DNA of 64,000 nucleotides from JAGVPT01 sp963772165 (GTDB taxonomy: Bacteria; Bacteroidota; Ignavibacteria; UBA10030; UBA8401). Where the stretch lies: NCBI GenBank assembly GCA_963772165.1, contig CAVYWA010000010.1, positions 62,001 through 126,000 of the forward strand, given 5' to 3'. The notes below the pieces were generated by a model. The model did no database searches. It saw only the letters and a list, made by a program, of their open reading frames with translations, and was not told the origin of the DNA. Position 1 is the first letter of the stretch, and each line of letters starts with the position of its first letter. Position numbers and translations under genes: made by a program. Positions 9,573-18,199 of this stretch are shown piece by piece.

Positions 9573-10067
9573 CTACTCCATCCTATACCCCGCCCGCTCA
9601 ACCGCCCTGTGTGTTGCCTCCAATACCTTGGGGTCGGGGTTATGCGGGAGGACCGGGACATCGGTAGCGTTCTGCATCATCGTCAAAAGCTCATCAATGG
9701 TTTTGCCGATTGCATACTCTGATGCCTCATACAGCCCATCGACTTCTTCTTCGAGTCTGTTATGAACCGTAAGAATGGAACGGATTGTCGAGACAAGCGT
9801 CCTCGTTGGCGGAGGGACCATGAGCGCAACCAGCGCTCCATGGTCGAGGCGAATCCTGGCCGCAATCGGCAACGGCGTACCGCCGCTCAGCCGCTGGGCT
9901 GCGGGAAGCAATATCTTTTCTTCGATGCTGATGTGTTTTAAGAGGCCGGTGCGAAACTCGGCATACGCGTTATCGTCAATTTTTTCCGGATCGGCAAGGG
10001 CGCGATCGAGCAAAGCATCGAGCCGCTCGTGGTCATGTGCTAAAAAGCTATAAACGGGGCCGGCCAC
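9573..10067 (-). CDS. Hemerythrin HHE-domain protein
   Basis: A 164-residue protein starting at a GTG with an AAGGATT ribosome-binding site just upstream. It shows the HHE helical pattern of a di-iron or redox-sensing hemerythrin fold: FLAHDHERLD, LLKHISIEEKILLP, IRLDHGALVAL, and VHNRLEEEVDGLYE. These provide regularly spaced His and Glu ligands. The C-terminal 35 residues (NATDVPVLPHNPDPKVLEATHRA) lie outside the bundle. Family members bind oxygen or nitric oxide, or take part in iron-sulfur repair; which applies here is not shown. The nearest genes downstream are two response regulators on the same strand, but spacing does not prove an operon. Confidence 0.82.
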   Translation of the reverse strand: MAGPVYSFLAHDHERLDALLDRALADPEKIDDNAYAEFRTGLLKHISIEEKILLPAAQRLSGGTPLPIAARIRLDHGALVALMVPPPTRTLVSTIRSILTVHNRLEEEVDGLYEASEYAIGKTIDELLTMMQNATDVPVLPHNPDPKVLEATHRAVERAGYRME

Positions 10068-10118
10068 TGCGAATCCTTTCGAGCAAATGTCGTGCGTACA
10101 GGAGGGTCAACAAAAAAA

Positions 10119-10784
10119 TTATTCTTTATCTTTTATCAGCTCATGTTCGATCGCGTAGCGTACCAGATGTGCAACATCATGGACGCCGATCTTGTGCATA
10201 ATATTTGTCCGATGCGTGTCGATCGTCCTGGAGCTGATAAAGAGTTTTTGCGCAATTTGCTGGTTGGTGAGTCCTCGTGAAACAAGCTCGAGGATTTCCG
10301 TCTCGCGGGCCGTCAGCAACACTGACGGGGGCTGTGATGTTTTCGGCTGTTCCCGCCTGCTCAGGAATCCTTTTACGATGACTTCATTGACGCGTGGGCT
10401 AAAAGCTTTTTCGCCTTTTAAGACAGACCGTATGGCCGAAATAAGTTCTTCCTTTTCAGCGCTCTTCAGCAGGTATCCTTCCGCTCCGAACTCGAGCGCC
10501 TGGTGCAAGTATTCTTCCTGCTCGTACGCCGTTAGAATAAGAACGTGTGTAGCGGGAAAATCTTTACGGACAAGTTTTGCAACCTCGAACCCGGAGATGA
10601 GCGGGATGAAAAGGTCAAGAATCATCACATCGGGACGGAGTTCTTTCGCTTTGAGCAATGCTTCCTCGCCGTCCTCCGCCTCTCCGACAACGACAAAATC
10701 ATCCACTTCTTTCAGCTGGTTCCGTATCCCAAATCTCGCAAGAGGATGATCGTCAACGATCAAAATTTGTATCTTCTTCATCAC
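10119..10784 (-). CDS. NarL/LuxR-family response regulator (first of a tandem pair)
   Basis: 221 residues. A receiver domain comes first (IQILIVDDHPLARFG, phosphorylation-site Asp in PDVMILDLFIP, Thr in LILTAYEQ, Lys in YLLKSAEKEELI). The LuxR helix-turn-helix follows: LTARETEILELVSRGLTNQQIAQKLFISSRTIDTHRTNIMHKIG. It should activate transcription when phosphorylated. The neighbouring gene at 10855-11538 is a clear paralogue with the same plan, so the two arose by duplication. No histidine kinase lies next to them; the closest is at 47-49 kb next to its own regulator. Confidence 0.92.
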   Translation of the reverse strand: MMKKIQILIVDDHPLARFGIRNQLKEVDDFVVVGEAEDGEEALLKAKELRPDVMILDLFIPLISGFEVAKLVRKDFPATHVLILTAYEQEEYLHQALEFGAEGYLLKSAEKEELISAIRSVLKGEKAFSPRVNEVIVKGFLSRREQPKTSQPPSVLLTARETEILELVSRGLTNQQIAQKLFISSRTIDTHRTNIMHKIGVHDVAHLVRYAIEHELIKDKE

Positions 10785-10854
10785 CGGTACTATCTGCTAA
10801 GACCGTAATTGTTGAAGGATATGATAGAGATTTTTTCGTTAATGCCGGTCGGCG

Positions 10855-11538
10855 TCATTCTTTTGATTGTACGAGGCCTTTGTCGATGGCATAGCGGACA
10901 AGGTTTGCGACATCGTGGATATTCAATTTTTGCATGATGTTCGTGCGATGGGTATCGACCGTTCGTGCGCTGATAAACAGTTTCTCTGCAATTTGCTGAT
11001 TTGTCAGCCCGTCCGCAACAAGGATAAGAATTTCTTTTTCCCGCTTTGTCAGAATTTCGTCGTCGGAAAGGGGCTGGATTCGTTGCCCCTCCGCTTTCCG
11101 GATGAAGTTTTCGACGATGAGTTTTGAAATACCTGGGCTGAAGAATTTCTCTCCCTTCATCACGGCACGAACAGCTTCAATCAGCTGCTCTTTCTCTACG
11201 CTTTTAAGAACATAGCCCCCGGCTCCGGAGCGAATAATCTGGTACACGTAATCTTCGTTCTCAAATCCAGTCAGGATCAGCACGCGGGTAGACGGGTATT
11301 TCTTTTTTAAGAGCTTCGTCGCCTCTATGCCGGAAATTCCCGGCATAAAAATATCCATGATGACAAGGTCGGGCCCCAACGCCTTCGTCTTCGCAATAGC
11401 GTCTTCACCGTCTTCCGCCTCTCCAACAACGACGAATTCGTCGTAGGATTTTAATTGGTTGATGACACCAAATCGTACAAGCGGATGGTCATCGACAACG
11501 AGGATTTTGATTTTCTTCATGGAATGTTGGCCGGACAT
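10855..11538 (-). CDS. NarL/LuxR-family response regulator (second of a tandem pair)
   Basis: 227 residues with a receiver domain (KILVVDDHPLVRFGV, Asp in DLVIMDIFMPG, LILTGFENED, YVLKSVEKEQLIEAV) and a C-terminal LuxR helix-turn-helix (LTKREKEILILVADGLTNQQIAEKLFISARTVDTHRTNIMQKLN). It is paralogous to the gene at 10119. The ATG at 11538 gives a six-residue extension (MSGQHS) before a second ATG at 11520; both are possible. It lies 165 bp downstream of batE on the same strand, with no obvious terminator that I can see, so read-through from the Bat cluster is possible. Confidence 0.92.
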   Translation of the reverse strand: MSGQHSMKKIKILVVDDHPLVRFGVINQLKSYDEFVVVGEAEDGEDAIAKTKALGPDLVIMDIFMPGISGIEATKLLKKKYPSTRVLILTGFENEDYVYQIIRSGAGGYVLKSVEKEQLIEAVRAVMKGEKFFSPGISKLIVENFIRKAEGQRIQPLSDDEILTKREKEILILVADGLTNQQIAEKLFISARTVDTHRTNIMQKLNIHDVANLVRYAIDKGLVQSKE

Positions 11539-11703
11539 AGGAAATGGCAGAATTCCTTCCCGCTCTTGCTCGATCTCTCGTCGTAAATGTATGAACTATA
11601 ACTGGAATTGTCAATCACAGCCGAGTGATGCCATTACCTTCTGGCGTGGGCGTAGTGCTCTGCCGGGGCATGGCAAAAATTCAACAGATACAGCAGGGGG
11701 TTA

Positions 11704-12462
11704 TCAGATACTTTCGCAGTCATCCTCGGGGATCCAGCCGACCTTCCCGTCGGCAAGGCGGATTTTGCGCCAATGATTCACGCTGTCCAGGACCTGGACA
11801 CGAAGGCCTTTGTGAAGAACGAAAAGGTCGTTTCCTTTGCTATCGGGTGCGGCTTTGATGTTTGCGACATCGCTCATGACGATCGCGAATTCAGTATTCG
11901 ATTCCTTGTACGATTGTACGCCGTACCCGATCATTGTCAGAATGAGCGCCGCCGAAAAAACGAGACCACCAAACATCGAAAGTCTTTTTTGCGTGTATGT
12001 TCGAGCGTAAAGAAAAGTTCCAAATGCTGCGAGGGTCAGGAGGAAGAATGAATACACAATCCATCCCATCGTTGACAGCGAAAAGAGCGCGAGCATCGAA
12101 TCGGCCCAGCGGAAAACAAAAAGCCGCGGCACCGCGTCGATCTTATCGACGACTTGAAGGTTTGCGAGCTGGAGGTTAAATTGCACATCCTCGTCGCGGG
12201 GAAGCAGTTGCCTGGCGCGCTCGTAATTCAGAATTGCTTTTTGGATGCTGCCGCTTTTGTAGTACGCATTTCCCAGGTTAAAATACAACTCGCCGCTTTC
12301 GAAGCCGCTCTGCAAAATTTTCTCGTACTGTGCGATCGCGTCAGGATATTTTGCTTGAAGGTAAAGCTGATTCGCCTGTTCGAACGTCTGTGCCGCCTCA
12401 TCTGCAGAGGAAATGCCCGCGATAACAAGCGAGAGAACGAACACTGTGAACATTCGTTTCAC
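11704..12462 (-). CDS. batE: BatE: TPR and SH3-like domain protein of the Bat operon
   Basis: 252 residues: a signal peptide (VFVLSLVIAGISSA), tetratricopeptide repeats (ANQLYLQAKYPDAIAQYEKILQSG, GELYFNLGNAYYKSGSIQKAILNYERA), two membrane segments (about residues 130-155 and 163-185) and a bacterial SH3-like tail (NIKAAPDSKGNDLFVLHKG, WRKIRLADGKVGWIPEDD). This order is the known plan of BatE in Bacteroidetes aerotolerance clusters. The start overlaps the batD stop by 4 bp, so the two are translationally coupled. It is the last gene of the eight-gene minus-strand run starting at moxR. Confidence 0.85.
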   Translation of the reverse strand: MKRMFTVFVLSLVIAGISSADEAAQTFEQANQLYLQAKYPDAIAQYEKILQSGFESGELYFNLGNAYYKSGSIQKAILNYERARQLLPRDEDVQFNLQLANLQVVDKIDAVPRLFVFRWADSMLALFSLSTMGWIVYSFFLLTLAAFGTFLYARTYTQKRLSMFGGLVFSAALILTMIGYGVQSYKESNTEFAIVMSDVANIKAAPDSKGNDLFVLHKGLRVQVLDSVNHWRKIRLADGKVGWIPEDDCESI

Positions 12463-14312
12463 TTATTCAACTCCTTCTCCGTCGAAATAATGACGTTGCT
12501 CGCCATTTCATAGATCTTGCTCTTTTCTTCCTGCCTGGAACTTGCCGGAGCGAATCGGGCAAACTCGCATGCTTCAAGGCATTCCTTTAAACGTGTAACA
12601 ACGTCTTGCGAGATGGGTTTTCCTTCCAGCTGTTTCATGACATTTTCGATGGAAAGCTCCGCCCTGTCGATAAAGAGTTTGTCCGAAACGTAGGCCCAGA
12701 GCGCGCGAGAGATTTCCGCATAAAACGCTTCAGCGTTCTCCGAGCTTAACAGGACTTTTGCTTCCTTTAACTTTTTTGATGCGGTCTTCATCGCTTTACG
12801 GGATCGAAACGATGCAACGTCCGATAATTCCTTTAAAGTCTTTTGCCGGTACGTTGCGAGTCCGACGAAAGCCAGCAGCGGCACTATCGTGATGATTGCC
12901 AGCGTCGCGAGCGGAATAACGTCTCCTCCTTTTCTGCGGAACGACCCGGCGTTCGTCTTGATGAAGCGAATATCCTGGTTTAACAGCTTGACATCCTCTT
13001 TCGAAATCCCGGAGACAATTTGCGGCGCCTCAGCACTTCCCTTCTCAACCGTGAGGTCGATGGCTCCCGATTTAAGAGCGACGTACTTTTCTTTCGCGGG
13101 GTCGAAGTATGAAAATTCAAGAGGCGGGATTCTTTTTTGTCCCGGGTAACGGGGGACCAGCAGCCACTCGAAGGTCTTAGAACCATTTACGACGCTCGTA
13201 CTCCGGTCGATCGTCTCATTAACTTTTGGGTCGTATTTTTCAAAATCGTTGGAGACTTCAAGGTTCGGCGCTTCGAGAATCTTAATATTGCCGGTGCCGC
13301 CGATCGTCGCTTTCAGCGACAACGGCTCGTTTGTTTTTACCGTTGCGCTGCTGACACTCGTGTTGAGATTAAATTTTCCCACCGCCCCTTTGAAAGAAGC
13401 GGGGACATTATTTTTCGGCAGCGGGAGCACCGTAATTTTTACGGCAGGGCTTTTAATATTGATATTCGACGTTGCGACATTATTGAAGAATGGGTCATTG
13501 AAAAACTGGTCGAAGAAATCGTTCGTACGTTTACGGTTCTGCATTTGCACTTGGCAAATAATTTCCAGCGGATTAATTTCGAGCGTTCCCGACTGCGTCG
13601 GAAATAATGCGACCTTCTTCAGTAAGCCGGCCTGGTACTGCTTCCCGTTCACGACCTCCGTCGTCAATGATACTTGTTGCGGCACTGCAAGCTCTTCTCC
13701 CCAAAATCCCGTCATCGCAGGAAGTTTTTCGATCGTATAGTTCGTGATACGAACCCTGGTGTAGACCTTAAACGTGACAGTGACTTGCTCTCCGAGAAAC
13801 ACGCGCGAACGGTCGACGGTCGCGCGCAGAAAAAGATTGTCGCCGACCTGAACATTGGAGTCGGCATTCTGGCCCGCTGCCGCAGATTGCTTCGGCTTGG
13901 CTGCGGCTTTGACGACAGTGATTTCTATCGGCTGCGAAGAATACCGTTTCCCGCCCCTTTCAATGGTCGCCGCGCCGAGAGTAAGCTTTCCCGCTTCGCG
14001 AGGCTGCAGGACATAACTGTACGTCACCGAAGATGAGACAGAGCCGTTGACAATTTGAACGCTCGAAGACTGGTTGGGGCCGGAAAGCACCATGAACTTG
14101 CCAAGGTCGGGCAGCTGGGGAATACTTCCACCCCCCATGCCGCCGCCGTTCAACGTCAATTCCAACGTAAACTGCTCATCCACAGCAACAGTGTTCTTAT
14201 CGACCGATGCCGTAAACGAAACGTTCTGCGCAGCGAGCAATAAAGGAAGGGTCAACACCATCAGCCCGATCATCGACGAATAGCTTTTCACTTTTAACTT
14301 TTCACTTTTCAC
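12459..14312 (-). CDS. batD: BatD: oxygen-tolerance membrane protein
   Basis: 617 residues. A hydrophobic export signal (MIGLMVLTLPLLLAAQ) is followed by beta-rich BatD modules (FTASVDKNTVAVDEQFTLELTLNG; LFLRATVDRSRVFLGEQVTVTFKVYT), one membrane segment near residue 475 (VIPLATLAIITIVPLLAFVGLATY) and a helical cytoplasmic tail. BatD is thought to hold the periplasmic side of the BatA/B vWA complex. The GTG start at 14312 lies inside a heptanucleotide repeat (14284-14318) whose translation is KSEKLKVKS. The ATG at 14273, just before the hydrophobic core, may be the true start. Confidence 0.85.
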   Translation of the reverse strand: MKSEKLKVKSYSSMIGLMVLTLPLLLAAQNVSFTASVDKNTVAVDEQFTLELTLNGGGMGGGSIPQLPDLGKFMVLSGPNQSSSVQIVNGSVSSSVTYSYVLQPREAGKLTLGAATIERGGKRYSSQPIEITVVKAAAKPKQSAAAGQNADSNVQVGDNLFLRATVDRSRVFLGEQVTVTFKVYTRVRITNYTIEKLPAMTGFWGEELAVPQQVSLTTEVVNGKQYQAGLLKKVALFPTQSGTLEINPLEIICQVQMQNRKRTNDFFDQFFNDPFFNNVATSNINIKSPAVKITVLPLPKNNVPASFKGAVGKFNLNTSVSSATVKTNEPLSLKATIGGTGNIKILEAPNLEVSNDFEKYDPKVNETIDRSTSVVNGSKTFEWLLVPRYPGQKRIPPLEFSYFDPAKEKYVALKSGAIDLTVEKGSAEAPQIVSGISKEDVKLLNQDIRFIKTNAGSFRRKGGDVIPLATLAIITIVPLLAFVGLATYRQKTLKELSDVASFRSRKAMKTASKKLKEAKVLLSSENAEAFYAEISRALWAYVSDKLFIDRAELSIENVMKQLEGKPISQDVVTRLKECLEACEFARFAPASSRQEEKSKIYEMASNVIISTEKELNK

Positions 14313-14318
14313 TTGTCT
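14284..14318. repeat. Heptanucleotide tandem repeat (CTTTTCA)n at the batC/batD junction
   Basis: Five 7-bp units in a row: CTTTTCA, CTTTTAA, CTTTTCA, CTTTTCA, CTTGTCT. The array fills the gap after the batC stop and reaches into the possible N-terminus of batD. It resembles the short tandemly repeated heptamers described in cyanobacteria; the same period but other sequences recur at 19081-19200 and 58291-58333. Confidence 0.8.
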
Positions 14319-14319
14319 A

Positions 14320-15045
14320 CTACCAGTCTTTTTCTACATTGCCCTTCACAACCTGTTTCTTGTGAAGTTGTTTCTGAACGTTCTTCTCGTCGTTCTTCAA
14401 CGCATCGAGAATTCGTTCAGCATCCGCACGAGACATCTGTTTCTCCTGTTGCTGTTGCTGCTGCTTCTGCTGCTGTTGGTCTTGCTTTTGCTGATCTTGT
14501 TTGTTTTGATTCTGCTTATCTTTGTCCTGCTGTTTCTTCTGCTGATCCTTCTGCTGGTTCTTATCGTTTTTGTTTTGCTTGTTCTGCTGTTGTTTCTGCT
14601 GCTGTTGCTGCTGCTTTAACATCTTCTCGGCGTAGGCGAGATTGTACTTCGTTTCTTCGTCGTCGGGGCTCAGCTTCAACGAGCGTTTGTAATCATTGAT
14701 GCTTTCCTGATAATTCTTTTGTTCAAGATGCACGTTGCCAATGTTGTGTTGAAGCTGGGCCTGAATTTTTGGCACGTTTGTCTTTGTAAGAGCGGTCTGG
14801 TAATTTTGCACCGCCTCATCATACCGCTGTTGTTTATACAATGCGTCGCCGAGGTCAAAGTATCCCTGCATCACCCGGTTGTCTTTCTCCAGCGATTTCC
14901 GGTATTCAGCTTCGGCATCGGCAAATTTTTGATCTTTGTACAGGGCATTCCCGTCGCTGATGTGCGACCGGACGGTCTGGGCGGCGGCGAGCGAGCTCAC
15001 GCATACAGCCAAAAGAAGCAATTTATTGAAAGACCCGGATTTCAT
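14320..15045 (-). CDS. batC: BatC: TPR protein with long Gln/Lys-rich tail
   Basis: 241 residues: a signal peptide (LLLLAVCVSSLAAAQ), about three tetratricopeptide repeats over residues 25-135 (GNALYKDQKFADAEAEYRKSLEKD, FDLGDALYKQQRYDEAVQNYQTAL), then an almost pure Gln/Lys/Asn/Asp stretch of some 70 residues, then MSRADAERILDALKNDEKNVQKQ. BatC proteins in Bacteroidetes clusters have TPRs and this kind of terminal DALKNDE motif. The Q/K tail is encoded by CAG/CAA/AAG-rich DNA and is likely a flexible or coiled-coil linker that varies in length. It lies between batB and batD. Confidence 0.85.
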   Translation of the reverse strand: MKSGSFNKLLLLAVCVSSLAAAQTVRSHISDGNALYKDQKFADAEAEYRKSLEKDNRVMQGYFDLGDALYKQQRYDEAVQNYQTALTKTNVPKIQAQLQHNIGNVHLEQKNYQESINDYKRSLKLSPDDEETKYNLAYAEKMLKQQQQQQKQQQNKQNKNDKNQQKDQQKKQQDKDKQNQNKQDQQKQDQQQQKQQQQQQEKQMSRADAERILDALKNDEKNVQKQLHKKQVVKGNVEKDW

Positions 15046-15090
15046 TGAAGCCCGTGCGAGAGTCGTGGTTCCAAGTTCATTGTTAATTGC

Positions 15091-16146
15091 TCATTGTTCT
15101 TTATCGACAGCTATTCCTCGAAATGGATTAATCTTTTCCAGCCATGGAATCTTTTTGTCGGACAAAAACACTTCGACCAGCAGCAACACCAGTGCTACTC
15201 CTATAAAATACTGAAATTGGTCCTCAAAATCAGTGAATTGTTTTGTCCCAAATTCAGTCTTCTGCAGCGCATTGACTTCCTTATAAATCGCATCCAGTTC
15301 ATCCTGGTTGTTCGTTGCCCGAAAATACTTCCCGTTCCCGAGCGTCGCAATTTTTTCAAGCGTCGTTTCATCCAACTTTGTGAGAACAACGTTGCCGGCA
15401 CGGTCCCGTTTGAAATCGACCTGATGCCCGTTTGCATCATAGATCGGAATCGGCGCGCCTGCGGGCGAACCCATGCCGATCGTATAAATGAGAACACCTT
15501 TTTTGCCCGCTTCTTCCGCCTTTGGAATGACGTCTCCCTGGTTATCCTCTCCGTCGGTGATGATGATGAGGACCTTTTTCGTCGGGGTGTCCCAATTAAA
15601 CGATTTCACCGCCTGATCCACCGCGGTCCCGATCGCTGTTCCCGGAGTCGGCACCGATTCGACATCGACGACATCTAAAAACAGACTGGCCGCGCTGTAA
15701 TCTGTCGTCAACGGAAACTGCACGTAACTCTCGCCGGAGAAAATGATCAACCCGATCCTGTCGCCGCCAAGCCGGTCGATGAGATTGCCGATTTCATATT
15801 TAGCTTTTGCGAGGCGGTTCGGTTTGACATCTTCCGCCTTCATCGAAAGAGAAACATCAAGCGCAATGAAAATATCGACCCCTTCCTGCTTCACTTCCTC
15901 CTGGCGTACGCCAAGCTGAGGGTTCGCCAGACCCACAACGATGAACGAGATTGCCGTCACCAACAACACAGACTTCATGACGCGTTTCACGCCGCTTGAA
16001 TCCTCGGCAAGCCGCACAAACATCTCCGATGAGGAAAATTTTTTCCTTGCCTCTCTCCGCTTCCGGCCGACAAACCATAGGAATGCGGCGGTCAGCGGCA
16101 CAAGCGCAAGCCAGTACAAATATTCAGGGTGAGCAAAACGGATCAT
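15091..16146 (-). CDS. batB: BatB: membrane-anchored von Willebrand A protein
   Basis: 351 residues with two N-terminal membrane segments (LYWLALVPLTAAFLWFVG; VLLVTAISFIVVGLANPQLG), a vWA domain with the metal-ion MIDAS motif LDVSLSM plus IITDGEDNQGD, and a C-terminal membrane helix (FQYFIGVALVLLLVEVFLS). It should form a complex with BatA in the inner membrane, with the vWA domains outside. It is paralogous to batA just upstream, from which it is separated by 76 bp. Confidence 0.9.
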   Translation of the reverse strand: MIRFAHPEYLYWLALVPLTAAFLWFVGRKRREARKKFSSSEMFVRLAEDSSGVKRVMKSVLLVTAISFIVVGLANPQLGVRQEEVKQEGVDIFIALDVSLSMKAEDVKPNRLAKAKYEIGNLIDRLGGDRIGLIIFSGESYVQFPLTTDYSAASLFLDVVDVESVPTPGTAIGTAVDQAVKSFNWDTPTKKVLIIITDGEDNQGDVIPKAEEAGKKGVLIYTIGMGSPAGAPIPIYDANGHQVDFKRDRAGNVVLTKLDETTLEKIATLGNGKYFRATNNQDELDAIYKEVNALQKTEFGTKQFTDFEDQFQYFIGVALVLLLVEVFLSDKKIPWLEKINPFRGIAVDKEQ

Positions 16147-16222
16147 GAGTTCTTAGTCCGGCGTCCGTGGTCCTTCATCTTTTGCATGTGTATTTCTCGA
16201 CAATAACTCATTAACGGCATAG

Positions 16223-17215
16223 TTATGGCAGCTTTCGCAACCATGTTTTCGATATCCCGACATCAACCATCAGCAGAAACAACGCAAGCCCGGCGTAGGA
16301 GTAAAACAACTCCGTGAATCGTCGGTAAGAATGAACTTCAATCCGAGTCTTTTCAAGCCGGTCAATTTCCTTATAGATTTTCTCCAGCGTGGCATTATCG
16401 GTGGCGCGAAAATATTTTCCATCCGTGATCTCTGCGATTTTCATCAGGGCATTCTCATCAAGGTCGACCGGCATCATTTGGTACCGGATCCCAAACGGGG
16501 TTTGCGTAGGATATGGCGCCTCGCCGATCGTTCCCATGCCCACGGTGTAGACGCGAATTCCGTACGACGCAGCGATTTGCGCTGCCGTGGTCGGGTCGAT
16601 TTCGCCGCGATTGTTCACGCCGTCGGTCAGCAGGATAATGACTTTGCTTTTTGACTTGCTGTCTTTCAAGCGGTTCACCGCGTTTGCGATGCCGAGGCCG
16701 ATAGCAGTACCATCTTCAATCATTCCGGGTTTGACCGGCTTAAGGAGATTCTTTAGCACCGCATAATCGACGGTGAGAGGGCATTGCGTGAAACTTTCGG
16801 ACGAAAAAATGACGAGCCCGATTCGGTCATTCGTCCGCCCGTCGATAAACTCCTGCGCTACGGCTTTCGCAGCTTCAACACGGTTCGGATGAAAATCTTC
16901 AGCAATCATGCTGCCGGAAATGTCAAGTGCCAGAACGATATCGATCCCTTCACTGTAGACATTTTCTCCGTGTGAAGCCGACTGTGGACGGGCAAGCGCG
17001 AAGATTAACAGCGTGAGCGCAGCCATGCGAAGAATGAACGGCAGATGCCGGGCGCGTTCCTTCCGCGTGGAGGATGCTTCGGAAAAAGGCATAAGGCTCG
17101 AGAACCGCACATCGCTTTCACGGTATTTCTGGCGAAAGTAATACCATACCGACAGCGCGGGAATCAACAGCAGCAGGAAGAGGAACCCTTTGTTCGCAAA
17201 GGTCACATCAAACAT
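16223..17215 (-). CDS. batA: BatA: membrane-anchored von Willebrand A protein
   Basis: The ATG at 17215 gives a 331-residue protein starting MFDVTFANKGFLFLLLLIPAL. It has two N-terminal membrane helices, a vWA domain with MIDAS motif LDISGSM and LLTDGVNNRGE, and a C-terminal helix (LFYSYAGLALFLLMVDVGIS). A longer reading from 17314 would add 33 charged residues overlapping the upstream gene and is rejected. The start overlaps the stop of the 17208-18170 gene by 8 bp, indicating coupling. BatA and BatB are partners in stress and oxygen tolerance in Bacteroidetes. Confidence 0.9.
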   Translation of the reverse strand: MFDVTFANKGFLFLLLLIPALSVWYYFRQKYRESDVRFSSLMPFSEASSTRKERARHLPFILRMAALTLLIFALARPQSASHGENVYSEGIDIVLALDISGSMIAEDFHPNRVEAAKAVAQEFIDGRTNDRIGLVIFSSESFTQCPLTVDYAVLKNLLKPVKPGMIEDGTAIGLGIANAVNRLKDSKSKSKVIILLTDGVNNRGEIDPTTAAQIAASYGIRVYTVGMGTIGEAPYPTQTPFGIRYQMMPVDLDENALMKIAEITDGKYFRATDNATLEKIYKEIDRLEKTRIEVHSYRRFTELFYSYAGLALFLLMVDVGISKTWLRKLP

Positions 17216-18170
17216 GCTCAGGCACCTCCTCTTGAGGCTTCGTCCGTTCGACAATGTCCAACGCTTGCGGAATGACGGCTTCGTTTTCCGAAGGAACGGG
17301 CGTGTATTTTGCAAATTTTACAAGGTCGGCATTAATGAAGAATACTTCAATCAACTTTGTAACGTCCGCTGCCAAAGTAAACCTCCTGAGCTGGACAAAA
17401 ACTTCATCCGATGTCAGCTCCAGTGCCATAATTCCGTACCGTCCCTCAAAATACTGCCGGATAATTTCCGTCGCTTCCGAGTAAAAAGCTTTTACGTCTC
17501 CCTGCTGCCAGAGTCGCTTTTCTTTCAATTCCTTCAAACTGATCATCGCCTGGATGTGCGGCAGAATCTTCGGCGCATTCTCTTCGACAATTTCTCCGGC
17601 TTTTCTTTTTCTCTTTCTATAGTAAGAGTATCCGCCATAGACAAGCGCTGCAATCGCAAGGAGAACTCCTGTATAAAGAGCGATCTCCTTCCATGTCAGC
17701 GGAACACCGAGCGGCGGTTTGATGTCTTTGATGGCCTTTGCAGTATCAACTTCAACCGTAGAAACCTGGACCGTCAGCGGATCTGATTGAACATAGTGCC
17801 GTGTTGTGTCGTTTGGATGCATGTATGCAATACGGATCGGCGGAATAACAAACGAACCGGAATCATACGCCGAAAGTGTGACCTTCCGGCCTTCCGTCAC
17901 TGATCCGCCCGACCCTGCGGCTGGCACCGTGTCGAGGTGAACAATTTCAAAAACGCCGAGCGTGTCCTTCATCTCGCTCCACAGCACCTTCACCGAATCG
18001 GCATGCTTCACTTGCACCGTCAAGTTCAACCAGTCGCCGACCGTGATATGTGTCGAATCGACGCTCGCGGCGACCGAAACTTCCTGGCTGAAGAGACACG
18101 TAGCGTGAACGGCAAAAAGAACGACAACAACCCCAATGTGCGTTAATACCTTCTTCAATTGAATTCTCAT
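17208..18170 (-). CDS. BatD-like / DUF4381-like single-pass membrane protein
   Basis: 320 residues: signal peptide (VVVVLFAVHATCLFSQ), an extracytoplasmic beta-rich domain (VSVAASVDSTHITVGDWLNLTVQV, SGSFVIPPIRIAYMH), one membrane helix (EIALYTGVLLAIAALVYGGYSYYRKRKRK) and a helical cytoplasmic part (LWQQGDVKAFYSEATEIIRQYFEGRYGI, TSDEVFVQLR). The N-terminal half resembles the repeated module in BatD. The place between DUF58 and batA is where many MoxR-vWA clusters encode a DUF4381 or BatD-like subunit. It probably helps anchor the complex. Confidence 0.75.
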   Translation of the reverse strand: MRIQLKKVLTHIGVVVVLFAVHATCLFSQEVSVAASVDSTHITVGDWLNLTVQVKHADSVKVLWSEMKDTLGVFEIVHLDTVPAAGSGGSVTEGRKVTLSAYDSGSFVIPPIRIAYMHPNDTTRHYVQSDPLTVQVSTVEVDTAKAIKDIKPPLGVPLTWKEIALYTGVLLAIAALVYGGYSYYRKRKRKAGEIVEENAPKILPHIQAMISLKELKEKRLWQQGDVKAFYSEATEIIRQYFEGRYGIMALELTSDEVFVQLRRFTLAADVTKLIEVFFINADLVKFAKYTPVPSENEAVIPQALDIVERTKPQEEVPEHV

Positions 18171-18199
18171 TACGTCCCGGCTTATTCCCTTTACACTTG

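Noticed and set aside
14430..14620. CTG/TTG-rich plus-strand tract read as a poly-Leu membrane protein
   Set aside because: It is the complement of the Gln/Lys tail of BatC.
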